A DNA stretch of 64,000 nt from Oscillibacter valericigenes (GCF_021531915.1 NZ_JAFBIV010000003.1:186001-250000); one strand, 5' to 3'. Shown: positions 6,576-14,820, counted from the first letter of the stretch. Program-made: numbers and translations. Notes: generated by a model not told the origin, from the letters alone.

Positions 6576-8498
6576 TCACAGCTCCTCAACATGGAGGCAG
6601 CGGGTGGCGTTAAGGATGGCGATGAAGGCCACGCCCACGTCGGCGAACACCGCCGCCCACATACTGGCATAGCCCAGGGCGCCCAGCAGCAGCACCAGCC
6701 CCTTGACCCCCAGGGCGAACCAGATGTTCTGGTTCACGATGCGCAGGGTCTTCCGGGAGATGCGCATGGCGGTGGCGATTTTGGAGGGTTTGTCGTCCAT
6801 GAGCACGATGTCGGCGGCTTCAATGGCGGCGTCACTGCCCAGGGCGCCCATGGCGATGCCGATGTCCACCCGGCTGAGCACCGGGGCGTCGTTGATGCCG
6901 TCGCCCACGAAGGCCACCTTGGCATTGGCGGATTTTGCCGCCAGAATCTTTTCCGTCCACTCCACCTTGTCAGCGGGCAGCAGTTCGGCGTGGTATTCAT
7001 CCACTCCCAGCTCCGCCGCCACGGATTTGGCCACGGCTTCGGCGTCACCGGTGAGCATGACGGTTTTCTTCACGCCGCTTGCCTTCAGGTCGGCAATGGC
7101 GGCTTTGGCGTCCTCCTTGGGCAGGTCGGAGATGACGATGTGACCGGCATAGAACCCGTCCACCGTCACATGGACGATGGTGCCCGGCAGCTCACAGGGC
7201 AGCCAGTTCACGTTCTGCCGCTCCATGAGGCGGCTGTTGCCCACGCAGACGGTCTTGCCGTCCACCTTGGCACAGACGCCGTGGCCGGCGATCTCCTCCA
7301 CGTCGGAGACACGGGCGGCATCCAGTTCCACCTTGCAGGCAGCTTTCAGGGACAGGGAGATGGGGTGGTCGGACCAGTGCTCCGCCAGGGCGGCGTATTC
7401 CAGGAGCTGCTCCTGGGTGAAGTCCCCCTCCGGATGGACGGCGGTGACAGAGAAGGTGCCCTTGGTCAGGGTGCCGGTCTTGTCGAAAATGACCGTTTCG
7501 GTACGGGCCAGGGCCTCCAGATAGTTGCTGCCCTTCACCAGAATGCCCCGCTTGCTGGCGCCGCCGATGCCGCCGAAGAAGCTGAGGGGCACGGAGATGA
7601 CCAGAGCGCAGGGGCAGGAGATGACCAGGAAGATCAGGGCCCGGTGGAGCCAGGAGGTCCAGACGGTGCCCGCCAGGAAGCCGGGCAGACTGGCCGCCGG
7701 GATCAAAGCCAGGGCAATGGTGGGCAGGAGGAACAGGGCCAGGGCGGCCAGCACCACACAGGGGGTATAGTACCGGGCGAACCGGGTGATGAAGTTTTCA
7801 CTGGTGGATTTCTTCTCGCTGGCGTTCTCCACCAGGTCCAGAATTTTGGATACCGTGGACTCCTCGCAGGGCTTGGTCACCTGCACCCGCAGGACACCGG
7901 ACTGGTTCACGCAGCCGCTGATGACAGCGTCGCCGGGGATGACGTCCCGGGGCACGGACTCGCCGGTGAGGGCGGCGGTATCCAGGGCGGAGGTGCCCTC
8001 CAGGACGGTGCCGTCCAGAGGTACCCGCTCGCCGGGTTTTACCACGATGACGGCGCCCACGGGCACGTCCTCCGGGTCCACCTCCTCGATCTCGCCGTTC
8101 TCCCCCTCCAGGTTGGCCACATCGGGCCGAATATCCATGAGGGCGGCGATGGACTGACGGGACTTGCCCACGGCGTAGTCCTGGAACAGCTCGCCCACTT
8201 GATAGAACAGCATGACGAATACCGCTTCGGCGTACTCCGCCGTGGCAAAGGCACCCACGGTGGCCAGGGCCATCAGGAAGTTCTCGTCAAACACCTGCCC
8301 GTTTTTGATATTGCGGACGGCCTTGTAGAGCACATCCCAGCCGATGACGGCGTAGGGGGCCAGATAGCACAGGCCAGTCAGCAGGCCCTGCTCCGGCAGG
8401 ATTCCAACGGCGCAAAGTACCTTGACCAGGACCAGCAGCACCGCGGAAATCACGATGCGCCGGACCATTTTCTTCTGTTTTTTGGAGAGGGAATTCAT
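6576..8498 (-). CDS. cadA: Heavy-metal P1B-type ATPase (Cd/Zn/Pb-type efflux)
   Basis: This 640-residue membrane ATPase exports soft divalent metals at the cost of ATP. All P-type landmarks are present: the TGES actuator motif, the membrane metal site C295-P296-C297, the phosphorylated D339 in DKTGTLT, the SDHP motif and GDGINDAP. A CPC membrane motif fits Zn/Cd/Pb or Cu pumps, and the nearby ArsR-type sensor favours Zn/Cd/Pb. The usual N-terminal metal-binding domain is missing and is encoded by a separate gene just upstream. The start at 8498 is preceded by AAGGAGG. The operon order is regulator, HMA protein, ATPase, ending at the terminator at 6498-6540. Confidence 0.94.
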   Translation of the reverse strand: MNSLSKKQKKMVRRIVISAVLLVLVKVLCAVGILPEQGLLTGLCYLAPYAVIGWDVLYKAVRNIKNGQVFDENFLMALATVGAFATAEYAEAVFVMLFYQVGELFQDYAVGKSRQSIAALMDIRPDVANLEGENGEIEEVDPEDVPVGAVIVVKPGERVPLDGTVLEGTSALDTAALTGESVPRDVIPGDAVISGCVNQSGVLRVQVTKPCEESTVSKILDLVENASEKKSTSENFITRFARYYTPCVVLAALALFLLPTIALALIPAASLPGFLAGTVWTSWLHRALIFLVISCPCALVISVPLSFFGGIGGASKRGILVKGSNYLEALARTETVIFDKTGTLTKGTFSVTAVHPEGDFTQEQLLEYAALAEHWSDHPISLSLKAACKVELDAARVSDVEEIAGHGVCAKVDGKTVCVGNSRLMERQNVNWLPCELPGTIVHVTVDGFYAGHIVISDLPKEDAKAAIADLKASGVKKTVMLTGDAEAVAKSVAAELGVDEYHAELLPADKVEWTEKILAAKSANAKVAFVGDGINDAPVLSRVDIGIAMGALGSDAAIEAADIVLMDDKPSKIATAMRISRKTLRIVNQNIWFALGVKGLVLLLGALGYASMWAAVFADVGVAFIAILNATRCLHVEEL

Positions 8499-8548
8499 AG
8501 CGGTTCCTCCTTACAAAAAGCGCCGCCGTTGAGGGCGGCGCTTCCGGA

Positions 8549-8764
8549 TCAGATGTACAGCTCGCAGTCGGGCTCCACCTTTTTGGCCACGGCAATGACT
8601 TCCTTCAGGATCTCATCAAAGCGGGCATCGTCAGCGTCCAGCACCAGCTTCTGGGCCATGAAATTGACGGTGGCGTCGTTGACACCGTCGATCTTCTTCA
8701 CGGCTTCTTCCACCTTGGCGGCGCAGTTGGCGCAGTCGACTTCGAACTTGTAACGCTTCTTCAT
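8549..8764 (-). CDS. HMA-domain metal-binding protein
   Basis: This 71-residue protein is a free-standing heavy-metal-associated domain with a ferredoxin-like fold. The metal-binding pair lies in DCANCAAKVEEAVKKIDGV (C-x-x-C at residues 11 and 14). It fits the role of the N-terminal domain absent from the ATPase 50 bp downstream, handing metal to the pump or acting as a sensor. The negatively charged Asp before the first Cys is typical of Zn/Cd HMA domains rather than copper ones, which usually carry M-x-C-x-x-C. AGGAGG sits 8 bp before the ATG. Confidence 0.9.
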   Translation of the reverse strand: MKKRYKFEVDCANCAAKVEEAVKKIDGVNDATVNFMAQKLVLDADDARFDEILKEVIAVAKKVEPDCELYI

Positions 8765-8802
8765 GTTGATTTCCTCCTGCTTTTTATAAAAATGTGGAAA
8801 AC

Positions 8803-9165
8803 TTACTCTTTTACATGCTCAATGCCCTGGTCGATGATGGTCTTGACGTGGTCATCCGCCAGGGAGTAAAAGACGGTCTTGCCCTCCCTGCGGGACTTTA
8901 CCAGCCGGGCGTTTTTCAGAGCCCGCAGCTGGTGGGAGATGGCGGACTGGGTCATGCCCAGTAGCGCCGCGATGTCGCACACGCACATCTCCGCCTCGAA
9001 CAGCACATACAGGATGCGGATGCGGGTGGAATCACCGAAGATGCGGAACAGCTCCGACAGGTCGTACAGGGTGTCCTCATCCGGCAGCTCCTGCCGTACC
9101 TTTTCCACGATCTCCTCGTGGGCGTGGATGAAATCACAGCATTCCACATTGTAGCGGTCCTCCAT
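8803..9165 (-). CDS. ArsR/SmtB-family metal-responsive repressor (CadC-like)
   Basis: This 120-residue winged-helix repressor should leave DNA when it binds Zn, Cd or Pb, opening the efflux operon. Two metal sites can be read. One is a Cys site with C9 and C10 near the N-terminus and C61-V-C63 in the alpha-3 helix (EMCVCDIAALLG). The other is the dimer-interface alpha-5 site D104, H106, H117, E120, at the same numbers as in SmtB. The recognition helix is MTQSAISHQLRAL. It heads the operon with the HMA protein and ATPase, and its own promoter overlaps a palindromic operator at 9182-9215. Confidence 0.94.
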   Translation of the reverse strand: MEDRYNVECCDFIHAHEEIVEKVRQELPDEDTLYDLSELFRIFGDSTRIRILYVLFEAEMCVCDIAALLGMTQSAISHQLRALKNARLVKSRREGKTVFYSLADDHVKTIIDQGIEHVKE

Positions 9166-9181
9166 AGTCCGCCTCCTTTCA

Positions 9182-9240
9182 CCTGAACAATTGAACGACT
9201 GTTCATATGTTCAGTATATGCAAACGAATCCGTTTGTCAA
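9182..9240 (-). promoter_or_regulatory. Promoter and SmtB-type operator of the metal operon
   Basis: Read on the minus strand, TTGACA (9240-9235) and TATACT (9218-9213) are 16 bp apart. Immediately downstream lie imperfect inverted half-sites TGAACA/TGTTCA repeated twice (9182-9213), the pattern bound by SmtB/CadC-type repressors. A second small palindrome, CAAACG with CGTTTG, sits in the spacer. Confidence 0.8.
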
Positions 9241-9316
9241 CCCCTTTTTCAAAAAATGTGGAAAAACGACGGGAAAGGTGATACACTGGTGAAGATTCCA
9301 GCGAAGGGAGAGCACC

Positions 9317-9721
9317 ATGACTCAGGAAGAGCAACAGTTGAAGGAACTGCGGCTGCGGGAGAACGCCTTTACCCGCCATAACTTTTTTGAATTGGAGACC
9401 GTGGAGCGGGACCGGGCGGTGTACCGCCTGGACATCCGGCCGGAGAGCAAGAACCCCTACGGCATGGTCCACGGCGGGGCGCTGTACACCCTGGCGGACG
9501 ACGCGGGCGGCGCCGCCGTCCACACCGATGGGCGCCATTACGTGACTCAGCACGGGGACCTGCATTTTCTGAAAAACCAGCCCAACGGCACCATCCGGGC
9601 CGAGGGGCAGGTCCGCCGCCGGGGCAAGGCTACCTGCCTGGCCATCGTGGATATCACCAACGGGGCCGGGGAATTGCTGGCCACCGGCCAGTTCACCTAT
9701 TTCTGCATCGACCAGGATTGA
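9317..9721 (+). CDS. PaaI-type hotdog-fold thioesterase
   Basis: This 134-residue protein is a hotdog-fold acyl-CoA thioesterase of the PaaI type, which hydrolyses acyl- or aryl-CoA to free CoA. The signature NPYGMVHGGALYTLADDAGG contains the family H-G-G and the catalytic acidic residue in LADDA. Members of this family act as dimers or tetramers in the cytoplasm; its own substrate cannot be read from sequence. GGGAG lies 7 bp before the ATG. It is divergent from the metal operon and convergent with the histidine kinase, sharing the terminator at 9731-9776. Confidence 0.9.
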   Translation: MTQEEQQLKELRLRENAFTRHNFFELETVERDRAVYRLDIRPESKNPYGMVHGGALYTLADDAGGAAVHTDGRHYVTQHGDLHFLKNQPNGTIRAEGQVRRRGKATCLAIVDITNGAGELLATGQFTYFCIDQD

Positions 9722-9730
9722 TAGAGACTG

Positions 9731-9776
9731 AAAAAAAGACCTGCCGCAGATTGCAACGCTCTGCGGCAGGCTCTTT
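9731..9776. terminator. Bidirectional terminator between thioesterase and histidine kinase
   Basis: CCTGCCGCAGA (9740-9750) pairs with TCTGCGGCAGG (9760-9770). An A-run precedes it and CTCTTTT follows, so it can stop both converging transcripts. Confidence 0.88.
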
Positions 9777-11008
9777 TACTTTTTCAGCGCCATGGTATAA
9801 ATGAACCGGGTGGATTCCGCGTCGCTTTCGGCCTTCAGGGTAGCCTTGTGCTCCTGGGCGATGGTCTGGGCGATGGACAGCCCCAGGCCGAAACCGGACT
9901 GCTCACCCCGGGAGTCATCCGCCCGGTAGAACCGCTCAAAGAGCCGCCCCAGCTTTTCCGGCGGAATGGGCTCCCCGGGGTTGGAGACCGTCAGGATGGC
10001 CTGCCGGTCCGTTTTTTGCAGCCGCAGGCGGATGGCGCCGCCTTCGGCGCCGTATTTGATGGCGTTGTCCAGCAAAATGGAAACCAGCTGCCGCAACTTG
10101 TCCCTGTCCCCCAGGACGGCGGCGTCCCGGTCGATGTCGTATGCCAGGGGCTTCCCCGCCTCAAAGGCCACCGGCTCGAAGGCCAGGACGGCGTCGGCGG
10201 CGATGTCCGACAGGGAGACCGCCGTCAGCACGGCGGTGCGGACCATGTTGTCCGCCCGGGCCAGGGTCAGCATCTCCTCCACCAGGGACCGCATACGGCG
10301 GGCCTCGGTGTGGATGTTGTCGGCCCAGCGGGCGGGCCGGTCCTCCAGGGGAGCGGCCTCCAGCAGCTCCGCGTTGGAGAGGATCACCGTCAGGGGCGTT
10401 TTCAGCTCGTGGGAGGCGTCCGACAGGAACTGCCGCTGTTGCTTCCAGGCCTTCTCCACCGGGCGGGTGGCCCAGCGGGACAGCAGCACAGAGACGCCCA
10501 GCAGCAACAGCAGAGAGATCAACAGGATCACCAGGTACGGTCCCATCATATTGCGCAGGACTGTCATTTCCATGGACATGTCCACGAAGGCGATTTTCTG
10601 GTACAGGCCGTTGTCCTGCCGCAGATACCGCAGGCGGTAGCTGTGGATGGCGCCCTCCTGCTCCGGCCGGGAGAGGCAGTCGGACAGGATGGCCTGCAGG
10701 GCCTCCGTGTTCTCCAACTCGTCGTAGGTGCCGCCGGTGACGTAGGCCTGGCTGCCCCAGACCTCCACGGTGAAGTAGGGCAGCAGCACCCGGTCACCGC
10801 CCACGTCGATGCCGATCTCCGGCCGGACGAAGTCCCGGCTGCCGCCGCTGTACAGGGAGTCCTGAGCCACCCGGTACAACACCTGGCGGCTGAGGGCATC
10901 AATGCTGCGCTCCATGGTGAAGTAGACCGACAGGAAAACCACCGCCAGCACGGCGGTCACCAGGGCCATGCAGATGGCCACGAATTTCAGCCGCAGCTTT
11001 CGGATCAC
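9776..11008 (-). CDS. Sensor histidine kinase
   Basis: This 410-residue membrane kinase has a first membrane segment at about 9-30, an extracytoplasmic sensor of about 125 residues and a second segment at about 158-176. It continues with a short cytoplasmic linker, a HisKA domain with the phosphorylated H200 (SDASHELKTPLTVIL) and an ATP-binding domain with an N box (LLDNAIKYGAEG) and G boxes (GFGLGLSIA). It should phosphorylate the OmpR-type regulator encoded just upstream (11077-11757), 68 bp away in the same direction. The signal is unknown; the extracytoplasmic domain has no motif I recognise. The kinase gene ends within 5 bp of the shared terminator. Confidence 0.95.
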   Translation of the reverse strand: MIRKLRLKFVAICMALVTAVLAVVFLSVYFTMERSIDALSRQVLYRVAQDSLYSGGSRDFVRPEIGIDVGGDRVLLPYFTVEVWGSQAYVTGGTYDELENTEALQAILSDCLSRPEQEGAIHSYRLRYLRQDNGLYQKIAFVDMSMEMTVLRNMMGPYLVILLISLLLLLGVSVLLSRWATRPVEKAWKQQRQFLSDASHELKTPLTVILSNAELLEAAPLEDRPARWADNIHTEARRMRSLVEEMLTLARADNMVRTAVLTAVSLSDIAADAVLAFEPVAFEAGKPLAYDIDRDAAVLGDRDKLRQLVSILLDNAIKYGAEGGAIRLRLQKTDRQAILTVSNPGEPIPPEKLGRLFERFYRADDSRGEQSGFGLGLSIAQTIAQEHKATLKAESDAESTRFIYTMALKK

Positions 11009-11076
11009 GGCGGATACCCCCTTGTTGAGAACTTTGTGGAAAACGTGGAAAAATCAGTGGAAAATCGGGGAAAACG

Positions 11077-11757
11077 TCAAATTTTTGAAACCTCCAGACA
11101 GTAGCCCACCATGCGGATGGTCTTGATTTTTACCTTGGAGCGCAGGTGGTCCAGCTTCTTCCGCAGGAAGGAGACATAGACCTCCACGTTGTTGTCCTCC
11201 GCGTCGGACTCGTAGCCCCAGATCTTCAGCAGCAGGGTCTCCTTGGTCAGGACCATATCCCGGTTCCGCATCAGCAGCTCCATCATGTCGAATTCCTTGC
11301 GGCTCAGCCGCAGACTGCGGTCCCCGCAGGAGAGGGTGAAGGAGCTCTTGTCCAGCTTCAGGTCGCCGAATTCCACGGCGTCGCTGCTGCGGAGCTCCGG
11401 TTGCCGCCGGGTCAGGGCCCGGATGCAGGCCAGCAGTTCCCTGGGCTCAAAGGGCTTGGTCAGATAGTAGTCGGCGCCGCAGTCCAGCCCCTCCACCCGG
11501 TCGCTCAGTTCGGACCGGGCGGTCAGCATCAGCACGGGGACGGCGTTCCCGGCGGCGCGCAGGTTCCGCAGGACGGTGAAGCCGTCCATTTTTGGCAGCA
11601 TCACATCCAGCAGCACCACGTCATAGATGCCGGACAAGGCGTTGTCCAGGCCGCTCTCCCCGTCGTGGCACACATCGGCGGTGTAGCCGTTCATGTCCAG
11701 AAGGTCCTGTAAGGTGGAGGCCAGCCGGACCTCGTCCTCAATGATCAATACCCGCAT
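11077..11757 (-). CDS. OmpR-family response regulator
   Basis: This 226-residue regulator has a receiver domain (1-115) with the acidic pocket E7/D8, phospho-acceptor D51 (VVLLDVMLPKMDG) and the conserved K in YYLTKPFEPREL. A winged-helix DNA-binding domain follows (about 128-226, RLSRKEFDMMELLMRNRD and NNVEVYVSFLRKKL). It pairs with the histidine kinase directly downstream. The DUF4340 gene lies 21 bp upstream in the same direction, so the three probably share the promoter at 12837-12865. Target genes are unknown; control of its own operon is a reasonable guess. Confidence 0.96.
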   Translation of the reverse strand: MRVLIIEDEVRLASTLQDLLDMNGYTADVCHDGESGLDNALSGIYDVVLLDVMLPKMDGFTVLRNLRAAGNAVPVLMLTARSELSDRVEGLDCGADYYLTKPFEPRELLACIRALTRRQPELRSSDAVEFGDLKLDKSSFTLSCGDRSLRLSRKEFDMMELLMRNRDMVLTKETLLLKIWGYESDAEDNNVEVYVSFLRKKLDHLRSKVKIKTIRMVGYCLEVSKI

Positions 11758-11778
11758 GGCAGCCTCCTTTCAAATGGC

Positions 11779-12792
11779 TCAGCCCTCCAGGCCCTCCGCG
11801 GCGATCCGCATAAGGGGGTCCAGCAGCTCGGTGGACAGGAAAAACAGGGTGGTATCGTCCCCCAGGCGGATGTAGCGGCCGGAGCCGTCCGGCAGGCGCT
11901 CGCCCACGGTAATGCGCAGCGCCTGCTGGGCGCCGCCCTCAGTGGTATAGGCAATGTCCAGCTTGGCGGCGGGTGCGTCAAAGCCGCAGAAGGTGGCCGC
12001 CTCGTCAGAGGGGTCAAAGTCCACACATCTGGTGATGGTCAGGGCTGTCACATCCTCCAGCAGGGACTGCACCAGGGGCATGTCCGTGACGTTGGCTCCG
12101 CTGGAGCGCCAGGTGGTGACGGTGTCGTCCTCCGCCCGCTGGGCCGTCAGCACGGTGAGGGGGCCGGGCTGGTCACCGTCCGGTGAGGCACCCTGGACAG
12201 TGACGGACAGAATGCGGTCCTCCGTCAGCTCCGGCAGCTCCGGCAGGTCGTACATGTCGTAGACCGGGACCTTCATCAGCTGGTACAGCGTATCTGCCAG
12301 GATGTACACGGTCGTCTCGTCCCCGTTGAGACGGACGTAATAGCTGTTGCCGTCGGTGGTGGTGTTGCCGAACAGCACGGTGGTGACGGCGCCGGAGGCG
12401 GTGGCGGCCGTCAGGGAGGCCACCGGCTCGGAAAGGCCGCTTTTCTCCACGGCCTCCGCCCCTGTCAGGGTCTGCTGGGGCTTCCAGTTGGTCAGCAGCT
12501 CCAGAATGGAGGTGATCACCGTGTCATCCAGAGGGAAGTCGCGGCTTCCGTCCCAGGTCCAGGTGCCGTTGTCGTCCCGGGTGAAGGACAGCGTGGTGGA
12601 GCCGTTGTCGTACTGCAGGCTGGTATAGGCGTTCTGATCCGCCGCAACGCCGGTTTCACCGGGGGCGGGATCCTCTTTGCCGATGTCCCGGGATGCCCGG
12701 TAGCGCATCCCCAGAACCACCAGCAGCGCCGCCATCAGGATCAGCAGAATGGTGCTGAGGATGGTGACGATCCGTCTTTCTCTCCAGGTCAT
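11779..12792 (-). CDS. DUF4340 membrane-anchored protein
   Basis: This 337-residue protein has one N-terminal membrane segment (about residues 8-29) followed by a long outer domain of beta-rich repeats with the DUF4340 pattern (for example ILELLTNWKPQQTLTGAEAVEKSGL and the later GFDAPAAKLDIAYTTEGG). In other bacteria DUF4340 occurs beside Gld-type ABC transporters, but none is here. The start at 12792 is chosen because AGGAGG lies 9 bp upstream; an ATG 11 codons earlier has no such site. It heads the operon with the two-component system, so it may supply or modulate that signal. Its function is unknown. Confidence 0.85.
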   Translation of the reverse strand: MTWRERRIVTILSTILLILMAALLVVLGMRYRASRDIGKEDPAPGETGVAADQNAYTSLQYDNGSTTLSFTRDDNGTWTWDGSRDFPLDDTVITSILELLTNWKPQQTLTGAEAVEKSGLSEPVASLTAATASGAVTTVLFGNTTTDGNSYYVRLNGDETTVYILADTLYQLMKVPVYDMYDLPELPELTEDRILSVTVQGASPDGDQPGPLTVLTAQRAEDDTVTTWRSSGANVTDMPLVQSLLEDVTALTITRCVDFDPSDEAATFCGFDAPAAKLDIAYTTEGGAQQALRITVGERLPDGSGRYIRLGDDTTLFFLSTELLDPLMRIAAEGLEG

Positions 12793-12836
12793 AGGAAGAA
12801 ACCTCCTGTATATGCAAAATTCCATTCGGAACCTTT

Positions 12837-12865
12837 ATTATAACACACCAAAACAAGGGTTTCAA
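12837..12865 (-). promoter_or_regulatory. Promoter of the DUF4340/two-component operon
   Basis: On the minus strand TTGAAA (12865-12860) and TATAAT (12842-12837) are 17 bp apart. The ribosome site of the DUF4340 gene follows. Confidence 0.72.
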
Positions 12866-12962
12866 TTTATGGTATCCCAAAAACCTGAAAACCGCCTGAA
12901 AGACGCAACTTGAAGAAAATACATTTGGCAACCGATTTCTTAAGAAATTTTGAAAACTTTTC

Positions 12963-12991
12963 TTGCAAAAAAGCGGGGACTTCGCTATAAT
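12963..12991 (+). promoter_or_regulatory. Promoter of the [FeFe] hydrogenase gene
   Basis: TTGCAA (12963-12968) and a perfect TATAAT (12986-12991) are 17 bp apart. The leader of about 60 nt contains a hairpin CCGGACGG/CCGTTCGG (13019-13041) just before the GGAGG ribosome site. Confidence 0.78.
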
Positions 12992-13060
12992 GTTGTCGCC
13001 AAATGGCAGAATGTCAGCCGGACGGAATGCGACCGTTCGGTGCGTATGGAGGAAGAACAT

Positions 13061-14587
13061 ATGAGAGGCGTACACAGTGCGGTGGACGATATCCGCCGCA
13101 GCGTATTCACCGAGGTGGCCCGCCTGGCCTATGAGGGCGGCGACCTGAACCGCGTGGACCTGATCCCCTACCAGATGATCCGGGGCGAGGTGGCAAAGCA
13201 CCGTGCCGACGTGTTCCTGGAGCGGGCCATCGTCCGGGAGCGGGTCCGTCTGGCTCTGGGCATGAATCTGCAGAACGCGGAGGACCAGATGCCCATCTCC
13301 GCCACCATCAGCGAGGCTTACACCGACCAGAAGTATTTTGAAAATCCCCTGGTCAACATCATTCCCTTTGCCTGCAACGCCTGCCCCCCCAAGCAGGTCC
13401 GCATCACAGACAGCTGCCAGGGCTGCATTTCCCACCCCTGCATGAACGTCTGCCCCAAGGATGCCATTTACTTAGATAAGAACAAGCACTGCCACATCGA
13501 CCAGGACAAGTGCATCAAGTGCGGCAAGTGCTTTAATCAGTGCCCCTACCGGGCTATTTCCAAGATCGAGCGCCCCTGCGCTGCCGCCTGCGGCATGGAC
13601 GCCATCGAGTCTGATGAGCTGGGCCGTGCCAGGATCAACTACGACAAGTGCGTCTCCTGCGGCATGTGCCTGGTGAACTGCCCCTTCGGCGCCATCGCCG
13701 ACAAGAGCCAGATCTTCCAGATCATCAACGCCATCAAGCGGGACGAGGAAGTCATCGCCTGCGTAGCCCCCGCTTTTGTGGGCCAGTTTGGCCCGGAGGC
13801 TACCCCCGCCAAGCTGAAGGCCGCCATGCGTATTTTGGGCTTTGCCGACGTGGTGGAGGTGGCCATCGGTGCCGACCTGTGCACCGTGGAGGAGGCTCAC
13901 GACTTCCTGGAGGAAGTCCCCGCCAAGCAGCCCTGGATGGGCACCTCCTGCTGCCCCGCCTGGTCCATGATGGCAAAGACCCTGTTCCCCCAGTTCAAGG
14001 ATTATATCTCCATGGCCCTGACCCCCATGGTCATCACTGCCCGCATGGTGAAGAAGGACCACCCCAACGCCCGCATCGTGTTCATCGGGCCCTGCGCTGC
14101 CAAGAAGCTGGAGGCCAACCGCCGTACCGTCCGGTCCGACGTGGACTTCGTGCTGACCTTTGAGGAGTTGCTGGGCATGTTCGACGCCAAAGACATCGAT
14201 TTCAGCAAGATCGAGGCCGATCCTGCCGACGACATGCAGGAAGGCACCGGCATGGGCCGTGGCTTCGCCGTGGGCGGCGGCGTCGCGGAGGCCGTGGTGG
14301 AGGCCATCAAGCACATCGCTCCCGACCGGGAGGTCCTGGTGGAGCATGCCGACGGCCTGAAGGACTGCAGAAAGATGTTGATGATGGCCAAGGCCGGCAA
14401 GCGGGACGGCTACCTGCTGGAGGGCATGGCCTGCCCCGGCGGCTGCGTGGCCGGCGCCGGCACCATCCGGCCCATCAAGGAGAGCATGGCGAACGTGGAG
14501 AAGTTCAAGAACGCCGCACCTGAGATGAGCTGCACCACCAGCCCCTTCCTGAACCGTCTGGAAGAGGTGGAGAAGAAGTACGAATAA
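13061..14587 (+). CDS. Monomeric [FeFe] hydrogenase, group B type
   Basis: This 508-residue enzyme carries the H-cluster motifs of [FeFe] hydrogenases in their group B form: L1 TSCCPAW (295-301), L2 GPCAAKK (343-349) and L3 EGMACPGGC (454-462). In the classic group A enzymes L2 begins MPC. Ahead of them lie an unusual Cys-rich segment (CNACPPKQ, then CQGCISHPCMNVCP) and two 4Fe-4S ferredoxin motifs (CIKCGKCFNQCP, CVSCGMCLVNCP). It should exchange electrons with ferredoxin. Whether it mainly makes H2, oxidises it or senses it is not settled for group B. The HydEFG maturases are not in the window. GGAGG fixes the ATG at 13061. Confidence 0.93.
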   Translation: MRGVHSAVDDIRRSVFTEVARLAYEGGDLNRVDLIPYQMIRGEVAKHRADVFLERAIVRERVRLALGMNLQNAEDQMPISATISEAYTDQKYFENPLVNIIPFACNACPPKQVRITDSCQGCISHPCMNVCPKDAIYLDKNKHCHIDQDKCIKCGKCFNQCPYRAISKIERPCAAACGMDAIESDELGRARINYDKCVSCGMCLVNCPFGAIADKSQIFQIINAIKRDEEVIACVAPAFVGQFGPEATPAKLKAAMRILGFADVVEVAIGADLCTVEEAHDFLEEVPAKQPWMGTSCCPAWSMMAKTLFPQFKDYISMALTPMVITARMVKKDHPNARIVFIGPCAAKKLEANRRTVRSDVDFVLTFEELLGMFDAKDIDFSKIEADPADDMQEGTGMGRGFAVGGGVAEAVVEAIKHIAPDREVLVEHADGLKDCRKMLMMAKAGKRDGYLLEGMACPGGCVAGAGTIRPIKESMANVEKFKNAAPEMSCTTSPFLNRLEEVEKKYE

Positions 14588-14601
14588 GCGCTGATACGAA
14601 C

Positions 14602-14626
14602 AGGCCCCCGGCGAAAGCCGGGGGCC
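14602..14626 (+). terminator. Hydrogenase gene terminator hairpin
   Basis: AGGCCCCCGGC and GCCGGGGGCCT form an 11-bp stem with a GAAA loop 14 bp after the stop codon. No clean T-run follows. Two further palindromes (14628-14695) come directly after it. Confidence 0.65.
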
Positions 14627-14627
14627 T

Positions 14628-14695
14628 CAGCTTGTCGAAAAGACTTTTCGACAAGCTGAGCAAGTTTTCAGAACTTTAAAAAGTTCTGAAAACTT
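14628..14695. repeat. Tandem palindrome pair, copy 1
   Basis: Two palindromes lie side by side: CAGCTTGTCGAAAAG with its complement (14628-14658), then AAGTTTTCAGAACTT with its complement (14662-14695). The same two, in the same order relative to the upstream gene, lie downstream of the SSS symporter at 32373-32443. The intervening 14696-14780 holds nothing I recognise. Confidence 0.75.
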
Positions 14696-14780
14696 ATGAT
14701 TTGAATGGCGCAGGACACCCTCCCTGGGTTTCCCGCGCACACCCTTCCTTCCCGCCGCATTGGTCTTGCGGGTTTATCGA

Positions 14781-14820
14781 CAGCCTGAGGCCCCCGGCTT
14801 TTGCCGGGGGCCTCAGGCTG
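14781..14820 (-). terminator. Terminator of the anti-sigma gene
   Basis: A perfect 18-bp stem (CAGCCTGAGGCCCCCGGC at 14781-14798 with its complement at 14803-14820) and a TTTT loop lie 7 bp beyond the stop codon of the anti-sigma gene. Confidence 0.75.

Noticed and set aside
6216-8753. 845-codon plus-strand frame opposite the metal ATPase
   Set aside because: His/Gly-rich antisense shadow of the ATPase and HMA genes.
12825-12825. Longer start of the DUF4340 protein at 12825
   Set aside because: A perfect AGGAGG sits 9 bp before ATG 12792, and the longer start has no ribosome site.
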